Notes: generated by a model from the letters alone, not told the origin. DNA of 64,000 bases from an uncultured Ilumatobacter sp. (GCA_937905835.1 CALCXK010000127.1:1-64000), one strand, 5' to 3'. Counted from the first letter of the stretch, positions 24,732 to 33,250 are shown. Program-made: numbers and translations.

Positions 24732-26033
24732 GTGATTGATCAACGGCTATTGCGAACCGACCTTGATGGTGTGAAAGCCGCACTCTCGCGTCGTTCCCGG
24801 CCGAAGTTGATCGACGACGTCGACCGCGCTGCACAGCTTGATGCGCGCCTGCGCGACATCCAGGCTGAACGGGACGAGATCCGCGCCAAGGTCAACTCGG
24901 TCTCGAAAGACGTGGGCATGCTCCGGCGCGACGGCAACGTCGAGGAGGCCGAAAAGTTACAAGTGCAGAGCCGGGAATTCGGCGCGAGTGAGAAGTCGCT
25001 GGCCGGCGAGCACGACGACGTTTCAGCGCTCCTGAACGACCTTCTGCTTGGTCTCCCGAACATCCCGCACGCCGATGCGCCCGACGGAGCGAGCGACGCC
25101 GACAACCCGGTCATTACCGGCCCCATTGGGCTTAACACAACGTTCCCCGCCTGGCAGCGCGTGCCGCACTGGGAAACGGCCGAAGCGCTCGGCATCCTCG
25201 ACAACGAACGTGCAACGAAGATTTCGGGGGCGATGTTCACCATGCAGCGTGGCGCCGGCGCGACCTTGGCGCGTGCACTCACCCAGTTCGGTCTCGATCG
25301 CAACGCTGACGTCCACGAGGAAATCCGACCGCCGTCGCTTGTTACCACGGCAACGCTGACCGCAACAGGGCAGTTGCCAAAGTTCGCCGACGACGCATAC
25401 TTGATCGAGCGAGACGACCTGTGGTGTGTCCCGACGGCAGAGGCGTCACTCACGTCGATCTTCAGCGACGAGATCCTCGACGACACCGACCTGCCAATTC
25501 GACTGATGGCGTTTAGCCCGTCGTTCCGCCGCGAGGCTGGTTCGGCCGGTCGCGACACGCGCGGCATGTTGCGCGCGCATGAATTCGACAAAGTCGAGCT
25601 CCTTGCGTTCGCCACGCCCGAACAGGCGCCAGCGCTCCTCGACGACATGGTGGGGCGTGCCGCAAGTGCGATGGGCGACCTCGGCCTGCCGTACCGCGTG
25701 ATGGAGATCTGCACCGGCGACATGGGCCAGAGCCATCACCGCACCTTCGACGTCGAGGTCTACGCGCCGGGTGTCGACACCTGGCTCGAGGTGTCGTCGG
25801 TGTCGTGGTTCGGTGATTACCAGGCACGGCGCGGCAACACCCGCTTCCGGCGCCACGACGAAGACGGCAAACCATCCAAGGGAAGCGAGTTTGTTCACAC
25901 TCTCAACGGTTCAGCTTTGGCTGTCCCGCGCGTGTGGGCCGCGATCATCGAGAACTACCGGAACGAGGACGGCAGCATCACAGTGCCCGAAGCACTCCAC
26001 CGGTACATGCGCAACATCACCGTCATTCGCTGA
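24732..26033 (+). CDS. serS: Seryl-tRNA synthetase
   Basis: 433 residues from GTG 24732 (MIDQRLLRTDLDGVKAAL). An N-terminal tRNA-binding coiled coil (about 30-105) is followed by the class II core: motif 2 (FSPSFRREAGSAGRDTRGMLRAHEFDKVE) and motif 3 (NGSALAVPR), plus EICTGDMG and EVSSVSWFGDYQARR. It charges tRNA-Ser, and also tRNA-Sec for the selenocysteine pathway encoded at 49.4-52.4 kb. The frame is open upstream to 24540 but that part is unrelated. The 196-bp leader shows no T-box I can support. Confidence 0.96.
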   Translation: MIDQRLLRTDLDGVKAALSRRSRPKLIDDVDRAAQLDARLRDIQAERDEIRAKVNSVSKDVGMLRRDGNVEEAEKLQVQSREFGASEKSLAGEHDDVSALLNDLLLGLPNIPHADAPDGASDADNPVITGPIGLNTTFPAWQRVPHWETAEALGILDNERATKISGAMFTMQRGAGATLARALTQFGLDRNADVHEEIRPPSLVTTATLTATGQLPKFADDAYLIERDDLWCVPTAEASLTSIFSDEILDDTDLPIRLMAFSPSFRREAGSAGRDTRGMLRAHEFDKVELLAFATPEQAPALLDDMVGRAASAMGDLGLPYRVMEICTGDMGQSHHRTFDVEVYAPGVDTWLEVSSVSWFGDYQARRGNTRFRRHDEDGKPSKGSEFVHTLNGSALAVPRVWAAIIENYRNEDGSITVPEALHRYMRNITVIR

Positions 26034-26208
26034 GATGACCAGGTTTCACGCTGCCTGTGTCACTCGAACTCCTCGGCGACGCACCCGTTGCCAAGCGCAT
26101 TGGTAGCGGCGACCGTGATCTCGTCGCGGCCTGCTCAATGCGGAGATGGATCGACTTCGGCTCGGCTGGGCGAAGCGCGGGCGGTCGGATTGGTGAGAGG
26201 GTGAGTTC

Positions 26209-26856
26209 ATGAGTGATTCGATTCGCGATCGACGGGTGCAGTACGAGACAGCGGGGCTGGATGTCGCCGATCTCGATGCCGACCCGATTGCCCAGTGGCA
26301 GCGTTGGCACGACGAGGCGCTCGAGGCAGGGGTCGCCGAACCGAATGCGATGACGCTGTCGACGATCGGCATCGATGGCACCCCTGACTCCCGAATCGTC
26401 CTGGTGCGCGGTCTCGATGCTCGCGGCTTGGTCTTCTACACGAACTATGACGGGGCGAAGAGCCAACAGCTCGACGCCAATCCAGTCGCTTCGGCCACGT
26501 TTGGTTGGCTTGATCTCCACCGGCAGGTCAGAGTGCGCGGTCCCGTCGAGCGAGTATCGGCCGAGGAGAGCGACACCTATTTCTCCTCCCGTCCGCGGGC
26601 GTCCCAGCTCGGCGCATGGTCGTCACCGCAGAGCGACGAGATCGCCGATCGGTCCGTTCTCGACGATCTCGTTGCAGCGGCGGCCGAACGGTTCGTCGAT
26701 GTCGAGGTCGTTCCGCGCCCTCACAACTGGGGCGGGTGGCGCCTACTGCCGACCGAGTGGGAGTACTGGCAAGGCCGCCCGAGTCGCCTCCACGATCGTC
26801 TCCGCTACCGCCCCGTCAGCGGTAGCACGTGGGACATCACGCGTCTCGCCCCGTAG
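26209..26856 (+). CDS. pdxH: Pyridoxamine 5'-phosphate oxidase
   Basis: 215 residues. FMN-binding and substrate features are visible: AMTLSTIGIDGTPDSRIVLVRGLDARGLVFYTNY, SRPRASQLGAWSSPQS, PRPHNWGGWRLLP and the C-terminal RLHDRLRY. It oxidises pyridoxine- or pyridoxamine-phosphate to PLP in the cytosol, the cofactor used by SelA and KynU elsewhere in the window. GTGAG lies just before ATG 26209. A tandem repeat and hairpin follow the stop. Confidence 0.95.
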   Translation: MSDSIRDRRVQYETAGLDVADLDADPIAQWQRWHDEALEAGVAEPNAMTLSTIGIDGTPDSRIVLVRGLDARGLVFYTNYDGAKSQQLDANPVASATFGWLDLHRQVRVRGPVERVSAEESDTYFSSRPRASQLGAWSSPQSDEIADRSVLDDLVAAAAERFVDVEVVPRPHNWGGWRLLPTEWEYWQGRPSRLHDRLRYRPVSGSTWDITRLAP

Positions 26857-26860
26857 ATGC

Positions 26861-26900
26861 TCCACCCGTCCACCCGTCCACCCGTCCACCCGTCCACCCG
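26861..26900. repeat. Five tandem copies of an 8-bp unit
   Basis: TCCACCCG is repeated five times without mismatch, starting 4 bp after the pdxH stop codon. It is pyrimidine-rich on this strand. A simple-sequence array of this sort can vary in copy number by slippage; no coding role is apparent. Confidence 0.9.
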
Positions 26901-26905
26901 AAATG

Positions 26906-26943
26906 GAGACCATCTCCCCGCGCTGAGCGTGAGAAATGGTCTC
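26906..26943. terminator. Inverted repeat after the tandem array
   Basis: GAGACCAT at 26906-26913 pairs with ATGGTCTC at 26936-26943, followed by AGTTTTGG. A nested GGAGA/TCTCC hairpin overlaps the left arm. Together they probably form the end of the pdxH transcript; the call is tentative because two alternative folds compete. Confidence 0.4.
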
Positions 26944-27050
26944 AGTTTTGGAAGATGTCAGCGGCGCGGGCGGAAACTCGGGCGAGCCAAAAAATGAAAC
27001 AGCCCGAGGGAAGAGTTGCACGTGTCAGGTGAACAAGCGAGGCCGTTCAC

Positions 27051-27116
27051 ATGACGGAAAGCAAAGTTCTTGTGGCCGATGACGAACCAACCGTGCGAGA
27101 GGCGGTCGTCAGCTAG
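27051..27116 (+). pseudogene. Truncated start of a response-regulator gene
   Basis: ATG 27051 opens a 21-codon frame reading MTESKVLVADDEPTVREAV and ending at TAG 27116. This is the first strand and acidic pair (ADDEP) of a receiver domain, then it stops. No continuation of a receiver domain is found in any frame, because the gene at 27113-27736 on the other strand begins to overlap here. Best read as the remnant of a deleted response-regulator gene. A short real peptide cannot be excluded, but the motif is too specific to ignore. Confidence 0.6.
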
Positions 27117-27736
27117 CGCGGTTGGTGCATCCAGGTCGTTGCTGCTTCGACCAGACCGTCGATCAGCGAGATGGTGTGGGGCGTGAGCCCCGGACCTTCC
27201 CAATCCCACCACATGGGGCTTGAACCACGGACGCGTGGAGGCAGCTCAATCTGCACGCCCGCCTGGCGTGGCAAGTTCACCGGGTTGTCGGCGTGCATGC
27301 CGCGGAGCTTCTTCGGGATTGTTTCGAGGTCGGTGACGATGTCGTACGCAGGGAGTGCTCGTTGTAATGCCCCACCGACGTGGTGGGCGAGCGAGCGGTT
27401 GTTCCCGCCGAGCAGCAGCGCGCTGAACATGCCGCGTCGACCAAACCCATGGATCGTGATCACGACATCGATGTGTTCGATGAATGCCGCCAATCGTTCG
27501 GACTCTGCGGGACGGACCTTGATTGACGAGAGGTGCTCGCGCATGGGCACGGGTTGGAGCACGCCGTAGTACGACGCACCCGAGCGCTCCGCCGCAGCGG
27601 CTGCAATCACATCAGTCTGCAGCTCCAGATTCCCACCGTGATACGCCATGAAACCCAACCGCCCGATGGTGTGCGGCCGGATCTCACAGACCTCTTGCAC
27701 ACCCGGCGCACTGAGGATCGCTGCGAACTCGGCCAT
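27113..27736 (-). CDS. Poly-gamma-glutamate hydrolase-like protein (zinc amidohydrolase fold)
   Basis: 207 residues. The segment FMAYHGGNLELQTDVIAAAAAERSGASYYGVL carries an HGGxxE metal-binding motif. With the later VVITIHGFGR and LLLGGNNRSLAHHVGGAL it resembles the phage and Bacillus gamma-polyglutamate hydrolase family (PF05908 type). Such enzymes cut gamma-glutamyl polymers. No signal peptide is visible, so a cytosolic or different substrate is possible. It is divergent from orn. The family call rests on motif resemblance only. Confidence 0.6.
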   Translation of the reverse strand: MAEFAAILSAPGVQEVCEIRPHTIGRLGFMAYHGGNLELQTDVIAAAAAERSGASYYGVLQPVPMREHLSSIKVRPAESERLAAFIEHIDVVITIHGFGRRGMFSALLLGGNNRSLAHHVGGALQRALPAYDIVTDLETIPKKLRGMHADNPVNLPRQAGVQIELPPRVRGSSPMWWDWEGPGLTPHTISLIDGLVEAATTWMHQPR

Positions 27737-27803
27737 GGGTCCATCATGGCGGAGGGATCAGCGTTCAGCGAGCCGGAGCACCGGTGCCGTTACGCTTCGC
27801 CGA

Positions 27804-28376
27804 ATGCTCGTGTGGATGGATCTCGAAATGACCGGCTTGGATCACACCTCTGAAGTGATCGTCGAGATCGCCACGTTGATCACCGACGACGACCTGGAGA
27901 TCATCGCCGAAGGGCCCGACCTGGTCATCCATGCCACCGACGAGCAGCTCGCGGCCATGGATCCGTTCGTTATCGACATGCACACGAAGTCAGGGTTACT
28001 CGATCAAATCAAGGCATCGACGATCACCCTCGAAGAAGCTGGCGCGGCGACGTTGGCGTTCATTCAGGAGCACGTGCTTGAAGAGCGCACCGTTCCCCTG
28101 TGTGGCAACTCGATCGGAACCGACCGTCGGTTCCTCGATGCGTATCTGCCCGAGATCGAGAACTATCTGCACTACCGCTCGATCGACGTCTCCAGCGTCA
28201 AGGAGCTCGTCAAGCGTTGGTATCCGGCGATCGATCACAATCGCCCCCGTGGCCAAGGGTCGCACCGTGCGCTCGACGACATCCGGGAATCAATCCGTGA
28301 GATGGCGTACTACCGCACGATGGTCTTCATCGATCCAGCAGCGACGTTGGCGGATGGCGATTCGACTGCGAGTTAA
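27804..28376 (+). CDS. orn: Oligoribonuclease
   Basis: 190 residues, a DEDDh exonuclease: LVWMDLEMTGLD (ExoI, D and E), NSIGTDRRFLDAYLPEIENYLHYRSIDVSSVKEL (ExoII, D) and HRALDDIRESIREM (ExoIII, H and D). It degrades two- to five-nucleotide RNAs in the cytosol, including the pGpG product of c-di-GMP breakdown. ATG 27804 is supported by the family N-terminus; the longer upstream frame overlaps the divergent neighbour. Confidence 0.95.
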   Translation: MLVWMDLEMTGLDHTSEVIVEIATLITDDDLEIIAEGPDLVIHATDEQLAAMDPFVIDMHTKSGLLDQIKASTITLEEAGAATLAFIQEHVLEERTVPLCGNSIGTDRRFLDAYLPEIENYLHYRSIDVSSVKELVKRWYPAIDHNRPRGQGSHRALDDIRESIREMAYYRTMVFIDPAATLADGDSTAS

Positions 28377-28557
28377 TTTCAGGCACGAACCAACGCGGCG
28401 TCTGTAAGTTGCAGTGCGTCTTCGCATGCGGTTGCTTGACGCACCCTTTGTCGCGCGACCTCATCTGATCTGTGGGCTTTTGCTGGCAGACACGTTGCTC
28501 AGGTTCGAAGATGTTCCGAACCTGGACAACGGCGCGTACAGGGGTAGGTTCGCCGAC

Positions 28558-29535
28558 ATGCGCGCAATCGTCCTTCGTGAACACGGTGGCCCCGAGGTCT
28601 TACAGATCGAGGAGGTCGACGACCCGACGCCTGGGCCTGACGAGATCCTCGTCGACATTGCCCACACGGCGCTGAACCGTGCCGACACGTTGCAACGCAT
28701 GGGGATGTATAACGACCCGCGCAACCCTGCGATCGAGATTCCCGGCCTCGAATACGCCGGCACGGTGTCCGTGATCGGAACCGAGGTCACGAACTGGTCA
28801 GTGGGCGATCGAGTCATGGGCATCGAATCGGGCGGGTGTTACGCCGAGAAGGTCGTGACACACAGTCGTCAGGCGCTGCCAGTGCCGAGCAATGTCGAAC
28901 TGGCCGACGCTGCAGCAATCGCTGAAGTTTTCCTCACCGCCTGGGACGCACTCGTCGTGCAAGGTGGATTGACATCGGGCCGCTGGGGTCTGATCCACGC
29001 TGGAGCATCAGGCGTCGGCACTGCAGGTATCCAGATCGCAAAAGCACTCGGTGCTCGCATTGCCGTCACCTGCTCGGCAGGCAAGGCTGAGGCATGCCGC
29101 GAGCTCGGCGCCGACCTCGTGCTCGAGCGGAGCCCGGCCGACTGGCTCGGAGCGCTCAAAGCAGAAATCCCGGACGGTGTCGACACGATCCTCGACGTCG
29201 TCGGGGGCGAGGAAGTCGATCGGAACCTGAAGGCGCTGGCCAACGACGGCACCTTGGTGCAGGTCGGGCTGATGGGCGGAGGGTCCGCTCCGGTCAACAT
29301 GGGTTTACTGCTGATGAAGCGCATCACTTGGATCGGTACGACGCTCCGTGCCCGGCCGTTGGAACGCAAGATCGCGTTGATGCAACGATTCATCAGCGAG
29401 ATCCTCCCGCTGTTCGAAACAGGCGCTCTGCGCCCGGTGATCGACTCGCGCTTCGGCTTCGAGCAGCTCCCTGAGGCACACACCTACATGGAGACGAATG
29501 CGAACGTCGGCAAAATCTTGATCGACATTGGCTGA
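28558..29535 (+). CDS. Zinc-free medium-chain quinone oxidoreductase (NADPH:quinone reductase type)
   Basis: 325 residues of the quinone oxidoreductase branch of the MDR superfamily, matching the TP53I3/PIG3-like pattern: MRAIVLREHGGPEVLQIEEV, NRADTLQRMGMY, IPGLEYAGTV, AAIAEVFLTAWDAL, GLIHAGASGVGTAGIQIAKALGA and DTILDVVGGEEVDRNL. No zinc-ligand cysteines are present. It reduces quinones or enones with NADPH in the cytosol. ATG 28558 is chosen from family alignment; the frame upstream is not conserved. Confidence 0.88.
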   Translation: MRAIVLREHGGPEVLQIEEVDDPTPGPDEILVDIAHTALNRADTLQRMGMYNDPRNPAIEIPGLEYAGTVSVIGTEVTNWSVGDRVMGIESGGCYAEKVVTHSRQALPVPSNVELADAAAIAEVFLTAWDALVVQGGLTSGRWGLIHAGASGVGTAGIQIAKALGARIAVTCSAGKAEACRELGADLVLERSPADWLGALKAEIPDGVDTILDVVGGEEVDRNLKALANDGTLVQVGLMGGGSAPVNMGLLLMKRITWIGTTLRARPLERKIALMQRFISEILPLFETGALRPVIDSRFGFEQLPEAHTYMETNANVGKILIDIG

Positions 29536-29549
29536 TCGGCGGATGTCGA

Positions 29550-30047
29550 TCAGACAGGAACGGTGTTGCCGTCGGGGGCGTTTTTCCGTCGGAAGCTGAA
29601 GAAGGCGCCTACACCGAGAACTGCAGCAGCGACGACTCCGAAAATGATCCAGATGACGGCATCGGCACCCTGACCCGCTCGGTCGCCGTAGGTGAAGGAA
29701 ATGGCGCCGGCGACGAGGTGGCCGTCTTCTTCGGCGATGTACTGGACGATGTACTGGCCTTCTTCGGTCAGCTTGGCGAAATTGAGGCGCGCTTCGGTGT
29801 CGGAGATGACGGTGACTTCACCGGCGATCCGTTCGTCGTCGGGGCCACGCAGGCCGAGTTCGACGCCGTCGACCGGCTCGCCGAAGTTGATCGTCACCTC
29901 GGTGATCGGCTCGTTGATTTGGGCCTGATGCTCGGGCACTGACGACTCGATCTCGTCGTGGGCCAATGCCACGCTTGAGAAGCTGACAGAAGTAGCGATG
30001 ACTGCAGCACCTGCGATGATTCGGATGCGACAGAGGGCGCCTTGCAT
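29550..30047 (-). CDS. CopC-domain protein, exported and membrane-anchored
   Basis: 165 residues from ATG 30047 (an in-frame ATG at 30068 is possible). A Sec signal ends in VALAH, so the mature protein starts with the His typical of copper-binding CopC domains. The beta-sandwich follows (SSVPEHQAQINEPITEVTINFGEPVDG, EEGQYIVQYIAEEDGHLVAGAISFTY), then a C-terminal membrane helix (VIWIIFGVVAAAVLGVGAFF) and a basic tail. Likely binds copper at the outer membrane face; the H-x-E-SSVP start and the DGH segment are the candidate ligands. No CopD partner is in the window. Confidence 0.85.
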   Translation of the reverse strand: MQGALCRIRIIAGAAVIATSVSFSSVALAHDEIESSVPEHQAQINEPITEVTINFGEPVDGVELGLRGPDDERIAGEVTVISDTEARLNFAKLTEEGQYIVQYIAEEDGHLVAGAISFTYGDRAGQGADAVIWIIFGVVAAAVLGVGAFFSFRRKNAPDGNTVPV

Positions 30048-30218
30048 GCCTGTATTCAACCAGCGCAAACAAGGCGGAGTAGCGCGGTCCGGTCACACTT
30101 CGGTCATCGGGCTGCAACGGTGCAGCGCTTCCAGTCGACCGAAGACCACGGCGAAAAGGCTGCGCTCGAAAGTCATCATGAACGCAGCACCAGCTTTGCG
30201 GCAACATCGCCGACGAGT

Positions 30219-30523
30219 TGCGCTGGCCCACTGTGCCCCGGCGAGGACCTTCTGCAAGAAAAGTGCGAGACAAATGCAGATTGTTGCTCTTGTCCTGCAC
30301 CCACGCCGCACGGCGAACGTGCTTGAGCCATGACGATGTGCCGAACCTGTGGCCGTCGGGAGACCTGCCTCTCCGGTCAATCGACCATGAGGAGCCGTAC
30401 GGGGTGTGGGGTAGGAGGTTTTCCCGAGAGGTCGTATTCAAGCGCGAGCGCGGTCGTCCGCCGAAAAACCCGAAGCAGCGTTTGTGGCGCAAGAAATTCC
30501 GACAACTCCGGAAACTTGCTTGA
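30219..30523 (+). pseudogene. Decayed whiB-family gene (stop codon plus one-base deletion)
   Basis: One frame reads ...HGERA, then TGA (30324-30326), then AMTMCRTCGRRETCLSGQS, which matches the RAKAMCALC...QQCLDGA block of the intact WhiB at 31022. Seventeen instead of eighteen bases separate the Cys-Leu codons from GAGGAGCCG, and the match continues one frame over as EEPYGVWGRRF and GRPPKNP, which again parallels EEPWGVWGG and GRPPKNP of the intact gene. The premature stop and frameshift together make a pseudogene the best reading. The upstream Cys-rich part (CAGPLCPGED, CCSCP) is less certain. Confidence 0.65.
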
Positions 30524-30628
30524 CCGGGCACCGCGTATCGTGGTTTCCTAGTCTTTGAACCCAATCAGTCGCACTTGCGATCGATTCCGACGACATGCCC
30601 AGACGGGATGCCGAGAAAGGACAAGCCG

Positions 30629-30892
30629 ATGAACGCCACGATGTTAATTTCCCAGCACTTCGCCCACCGGCTGTCCTTCCACGCGCCCGTCGCACCCCAT
30701 GCGTTCGCCGCCTCTGGCCAAACGTATGCCCCCGAAGCCACGCTCGTGCACGCCGCCCCGGCAACCACTCGCAACGCTGTTGTCACCGGTCTCGGTAGCG
30801 ACATGACATGGCTTGGCGAGAACGTGTGGGTCTCGAAGAAGCAGTTCACCAAGCGAATCGCTTCCGGCCGCTTCGACAGGGTGCTGACGTAA
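30629..30892 (+). CDS. Small protein of unknown function between two whiB loci
   Basis: 87 residues from ATG 30629, with AAAGGA about ten bases upstream. An in-frame ATG at 30575 would add 18 residues. The product is His/Ala-rich at the start and basic at the end (WVSKKQFTKRIASGRFDRV), with no membrane segment. I recognise no family. The strong terminator 28 bp after its stop supports a real transcript ending here. Its position between a dead and a live whiB suggests a shared history but not a function. Confidence 0.5.
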   Translation: MNATMLISQHFAHRLSFHAPVAPHAFAASGQTYAPEATLVHAAPATTRNAVVTGLGSDMTWLGENVWVSKKQFTKRIASGRFDRVLT

Positions 30893-30919
30893 CTTTCTAC
30901 GTCAGATCACCTCGTTCGA

Positions 30920-30952
30920 GGCCGCCGGGTTGACCAACCCGGCGGCCTTTTT
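30920..30952 (+). terminator. Strong intrinsic terminator
   Basis: A perfect 12-bp stem, GGCCGCCGGGTT with AACCCGGCGGCC, closes a 4-base loop (GACC) and is followed directly by TTTTT. It ends the transcript of the small gene at 30629. A weaker hairpin (CTGACGTA/TACGTCAG, 30884-30905) lies just before it, overlapping the stop codon. Confidence 0.93.
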
Positions 30953-31021
30953 GGTTTTCCGGTTTCGGTTCTCCTTTTACCACGCAACGACACAGCATCA
31001 ATCACAGAAAGCACCAACGAC

Positions 31022-31537
31022 ATGAAGACCTTTCCGAACAACACCCACGCCGATCCGGCAGGCATCTGGACCGGCCACAACCGCACTGTCGCAAGCAGCA
31101 ACGCTGGCACCTCTTTCGAAACGGAACTTCCCATGAGCAGCTTCGCCCTCATCGATGATCTCGATGAACTCGATCCCGACAGAGAACGCCCGCCGGACTT
31201 ACCCGGTGATGGCGTTGCCGATGAGCGGCGCGGTGCCCGTGCGCCTGTTGCACGATGCGCCGACGGCAACGGCACCATGGCGGGCCTCTTCTTCTCCGAC
31301 CACGTCGTGGACGTGGCGCGCGCCAAGGCGATGTGTGCACTCTGCCCGCTTGCCCAGCAGTGCCTCGACGGTGCACTCGAGCGTGAAGAGCCCTGGGGTG
31401 TCTGGGGCGGCCAGTTGCTCTCTGGTGGCCGGATCATCGCTGACAAGCGGCCCTCTGGCCGGCCGCCGAAGAACCCTGGCCCCGAGGTGATCTACGACGA
31501 GATGGGCCCGGTTGGCGCAACGCTCATCTCCGCCTGA
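31022..31537 (+). CDS. WhiB-family Fe-S transcription factor
   Basis: 171 residues as drawn. Four cysteines (C79, C105, C108, C114) in the WhiB arrangement C-x25-C-x2-C-x5-C hold a [4Fe-4S] cluster. LFFSD precedes the triplet; EEPWGVWGGQL is the G-V-W-G-G turn that contacts sigma factor, and KRPSGRPPKNP is the AT-hook-like DNA-contact tail. WhiB proteins sense redox or NO and bind the primary sigma factor. The N-terminus is unusually long and acidic; ATG 31133 (MSSFALIDDLDEL) may be the real start. A degenerate paralog lies 0.5 kb upstream. Confidence 0.92.
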   Translation: MKTFPNNTHADPAGIWTGHNRTVASSNAGTSFETELPMSSFALIDDLDELDPDRERPPDLPGDGVADERRGARAPVARCADGNGTMAGLFFSDHVVDVARAKAMCALCPLAQQCLDGALEREEPWGVWGGQLLSGGRIIADKRPSGRPPKNPGPEVIYDEMGPVGATLISA

Positions 31538-31570
31538 CTCCATCCCCCATCTCCATCGCCATCCCTGACT

Positions 31571-31645
31571 CGGGTGTTTCCGTGGTGCCAGTTGTTTCGT
31601 GTGCGAATTCCCACGCTGCAACACTCGACCGGACGGAAACACCCG
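31571..31645 (+). terminator. Long-arm inverted repeat after whiB
   Basis: CGGGTGTTTCCGT at 31571-31583 is repeated in reverse complement at 31633-31645, with a 49-base spacer. It begins 34 bp after the whiB stop and lacks a T-run. It may be a U-free terminator or the relic of a small repeat element. Confidence 0.4.
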
Positions 31646-31821
31646 ACGCTGCTCTCTGTTGCGGGTGAGCGCCGCTGAGCTCGGTTGTCGGAGATGGGTC
31701 TCCCACCACGTCTTGGGCTCGAACCGTACGGTGGCAGACAAAATGTAGAGCCAGATTCTGTAAGGAATCGTTTCGCTGGGTGTTGAGCGGCAGCACGCAC
31801 CGCGTCACTACCCTTGGGGGG

Positions 31822-32412
31822 GTGAAGATCGCCCGACCACGACTGCTCGCCGGCTCGCTCGCAGTCGCTGCACTGCTCGTTGTCACCTTCGTTGTCGCCG
31901 CCGCCAACCCAGGTGGTGACGTACTCGACGCGCGGCTCGCTGACAGCCGTGAGGTCATTGGATTCCCTGACGATGGTCTCGCCAACGAAGATCTCCAAGG
32001 CGATCCGCTGCCGCTTGTCACGCTCAGCGATCGCGGTGGCAACGATATTGACACTGCGTCGTTCCTCGGTCAGCCGTTGGTGGTCAACTTCTGGTTTGCC
32101 GACTGCCCTCCGTGCGCCAAGGAACTCCCTGGCTTCGCCGAAGCACACGCCGAGTTCGGCGACAAGGTGCGCTTCATCGGAGTGAATCCACGTGACTCGA
32201 TCGAAAAGATGGAGCGCTTCGCGTCAGAACGAGGCGTCGACTACGAGCTCTACCGCGACGACTTCGCCGAGTTCACCGACGCGATCGGCGCCGTGAACTT
32301 CCCGATCACTCTGTTCGTCACGCCCGAGGGCAGAGTCATCGACCAGACCGGCGTCATCGACGCCGATGACCTTCGCACTGAAATTCTCCAACTGCTGGAG
32401 GCCTCAGCGTGA
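31822..32412 (+). CDS. TlpA/ResA-like membrane-anchored thioredoxin
   Basis: About 196 residues from GTG 31822, preceded by a run of G. One N-terminal membrane segment (LAGSLAVAALLVVTFVVAAA) anchors a thioredoxin fold with NFWFADCPPCAKELPGF (CPPC), FIGVNPRDS and a cis-Pro in NFPITLFVTP. It works outside the membrane, passing reductant to apocytochrome c or other exported thiol proteins. Its stop overlaps the start of ccdA, which would supply its electrons. Confidence 0.9.
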   Translation: MKIARPRLLAGSLAVAALLVVTFVVAAANPGGDVLDARLADSREVIGFPDDGLANEDLQGDPLPLVTLSDRGGNDIDTASFLGQPLVVNFWFADCPPCAKELPGFAEAHAEFGDKVRFIGVNPRDSIEKMERFASERGVDYELYRDDFAEFTDAIGAVNFPITLFVTPEGRVIDQTGVIDADDLRTEILQLLEASA

Positions 32413-33233
32413 GCCTGTCATTTATCCGAGGCCTTGTTGCTGCCGTCAATCCTTGCGGATTCATTCTGCTCCCGACATACCTGATGTACTTTCTCGGGAT
32501 CTCGGGCGGCGCGCCAGGCACGCAGGGGGCATCGCTCAGGCGGGCGCTCAAGGTCAGCGCCGCGGTCTCGACAGGCTTCCTTGCCGTGTTCCTGGCCGTT
32601 GGGTTCCTGTCGGTGCCACTGCGCTCGACGATCTCGTCCAACTCTAAATACGTCACCGGTTTCATCGCGGTGGCGTTGATCGTCCTTGGTATCGCGATGC
32701 TGTTCGGGTACAAGCCGCCGTTCATGATGCCGCAGGTTGACTCGGGCAAGAAAGACCAGACCGTCACGTCGATGTTCGTCTACGGCGTGGCGTACGCAGT
32801 CGCGTCGATTGGCTGCTCGATCGGCTTGTTTCTCGCTACTGTCTTCAGTGCTCGCCCGGATGAGACGTTCATCGACAGTGTGGGCAACATGGTTGCCTAC
32901 GGCGCTGGCATGGCGCTCCTGGTCAGTGCATTGACCGTCGGTTTTGCATTCGCCAACACGAGCCTGCTCAAGTTCCTCCGCGGTTCCATGCAGTACATCG
33001 ACAGGGTTGCTGCGGCATTCGTGGTGCTGTCGGGCCTGTACCTCGCCTGGTACTTCTACTGGGTCGACCTCGACAACGGCAGCGACCCGATCACCGACTG
33101 GGCCTTTGCCCGCCAGGCCGACGCAACAGCGTTCCTGAACAATAACTGGAAGGTCGTCGGGGTCGTTCTCGCGGCAACGGTCATCGCAGCAGTCGCCTAC
33201 GTCGCCTTCTGCCAGGAAGATGAGCCGGAGTGA
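32409..33233 (+). CDS. ccdA: CcdA-type thiol:disulfide transmembrane reductase
   Basis: 274 residues, six core helices of the DsbD/CcdA family with the reactive cysteines in AAVNPCGF (Cys16) and ASIGCSIG. It moves electrons from cytosolic thioredoxin across the membrane to the TlpA-like protein upstream, with which it overlaps by 4 bp. The pair supports cytochrome c maturation, matching the c-type heme on CtaC. Extra helix at the C-terminus (VVGVVLAATVIAAVAYVAF). GTG start. Confidence 0.9.
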   Translation: MSLSFIRGLVAAVNPCGFILLPTYLMYFLGISGGAPGTQGASLRRALKVSAAVSTGFLAVFLAVGFLSVPLRSTISSNSKYVTGFIAVALIVLGIAMLFGYKPPFMMPQVDSGKKDQTVTSMFVYGVAYAVASIGCSIGLFLATVFSARPDETFIDSVGNMVAYGAGMALLVSALTVGFAFANTSLLKFLRGSMQYIDRVAAAFVVLSGLYLAWYFYWVDLDNGSDPITDWAFARQADATAFLNNNWKVVGVVLAATVIAAVAYVAFCQEDEPE

Positions 33234-33250
33234 GAATCGGTTTCCTGAGC

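Noticed and set aside
26023..26520. 165-codon minus-strand frame over pdxH and its leader
   Set aside because: Covers the proven pdxH coding sequence, no motif, no ribosome site.
30324..30326. TGA in the whiB-like frame read as selenocysteine
   Set aside because: The same gene also has a one-base deletion downstream, and WhiB has no Sec at this place; decay explains both.
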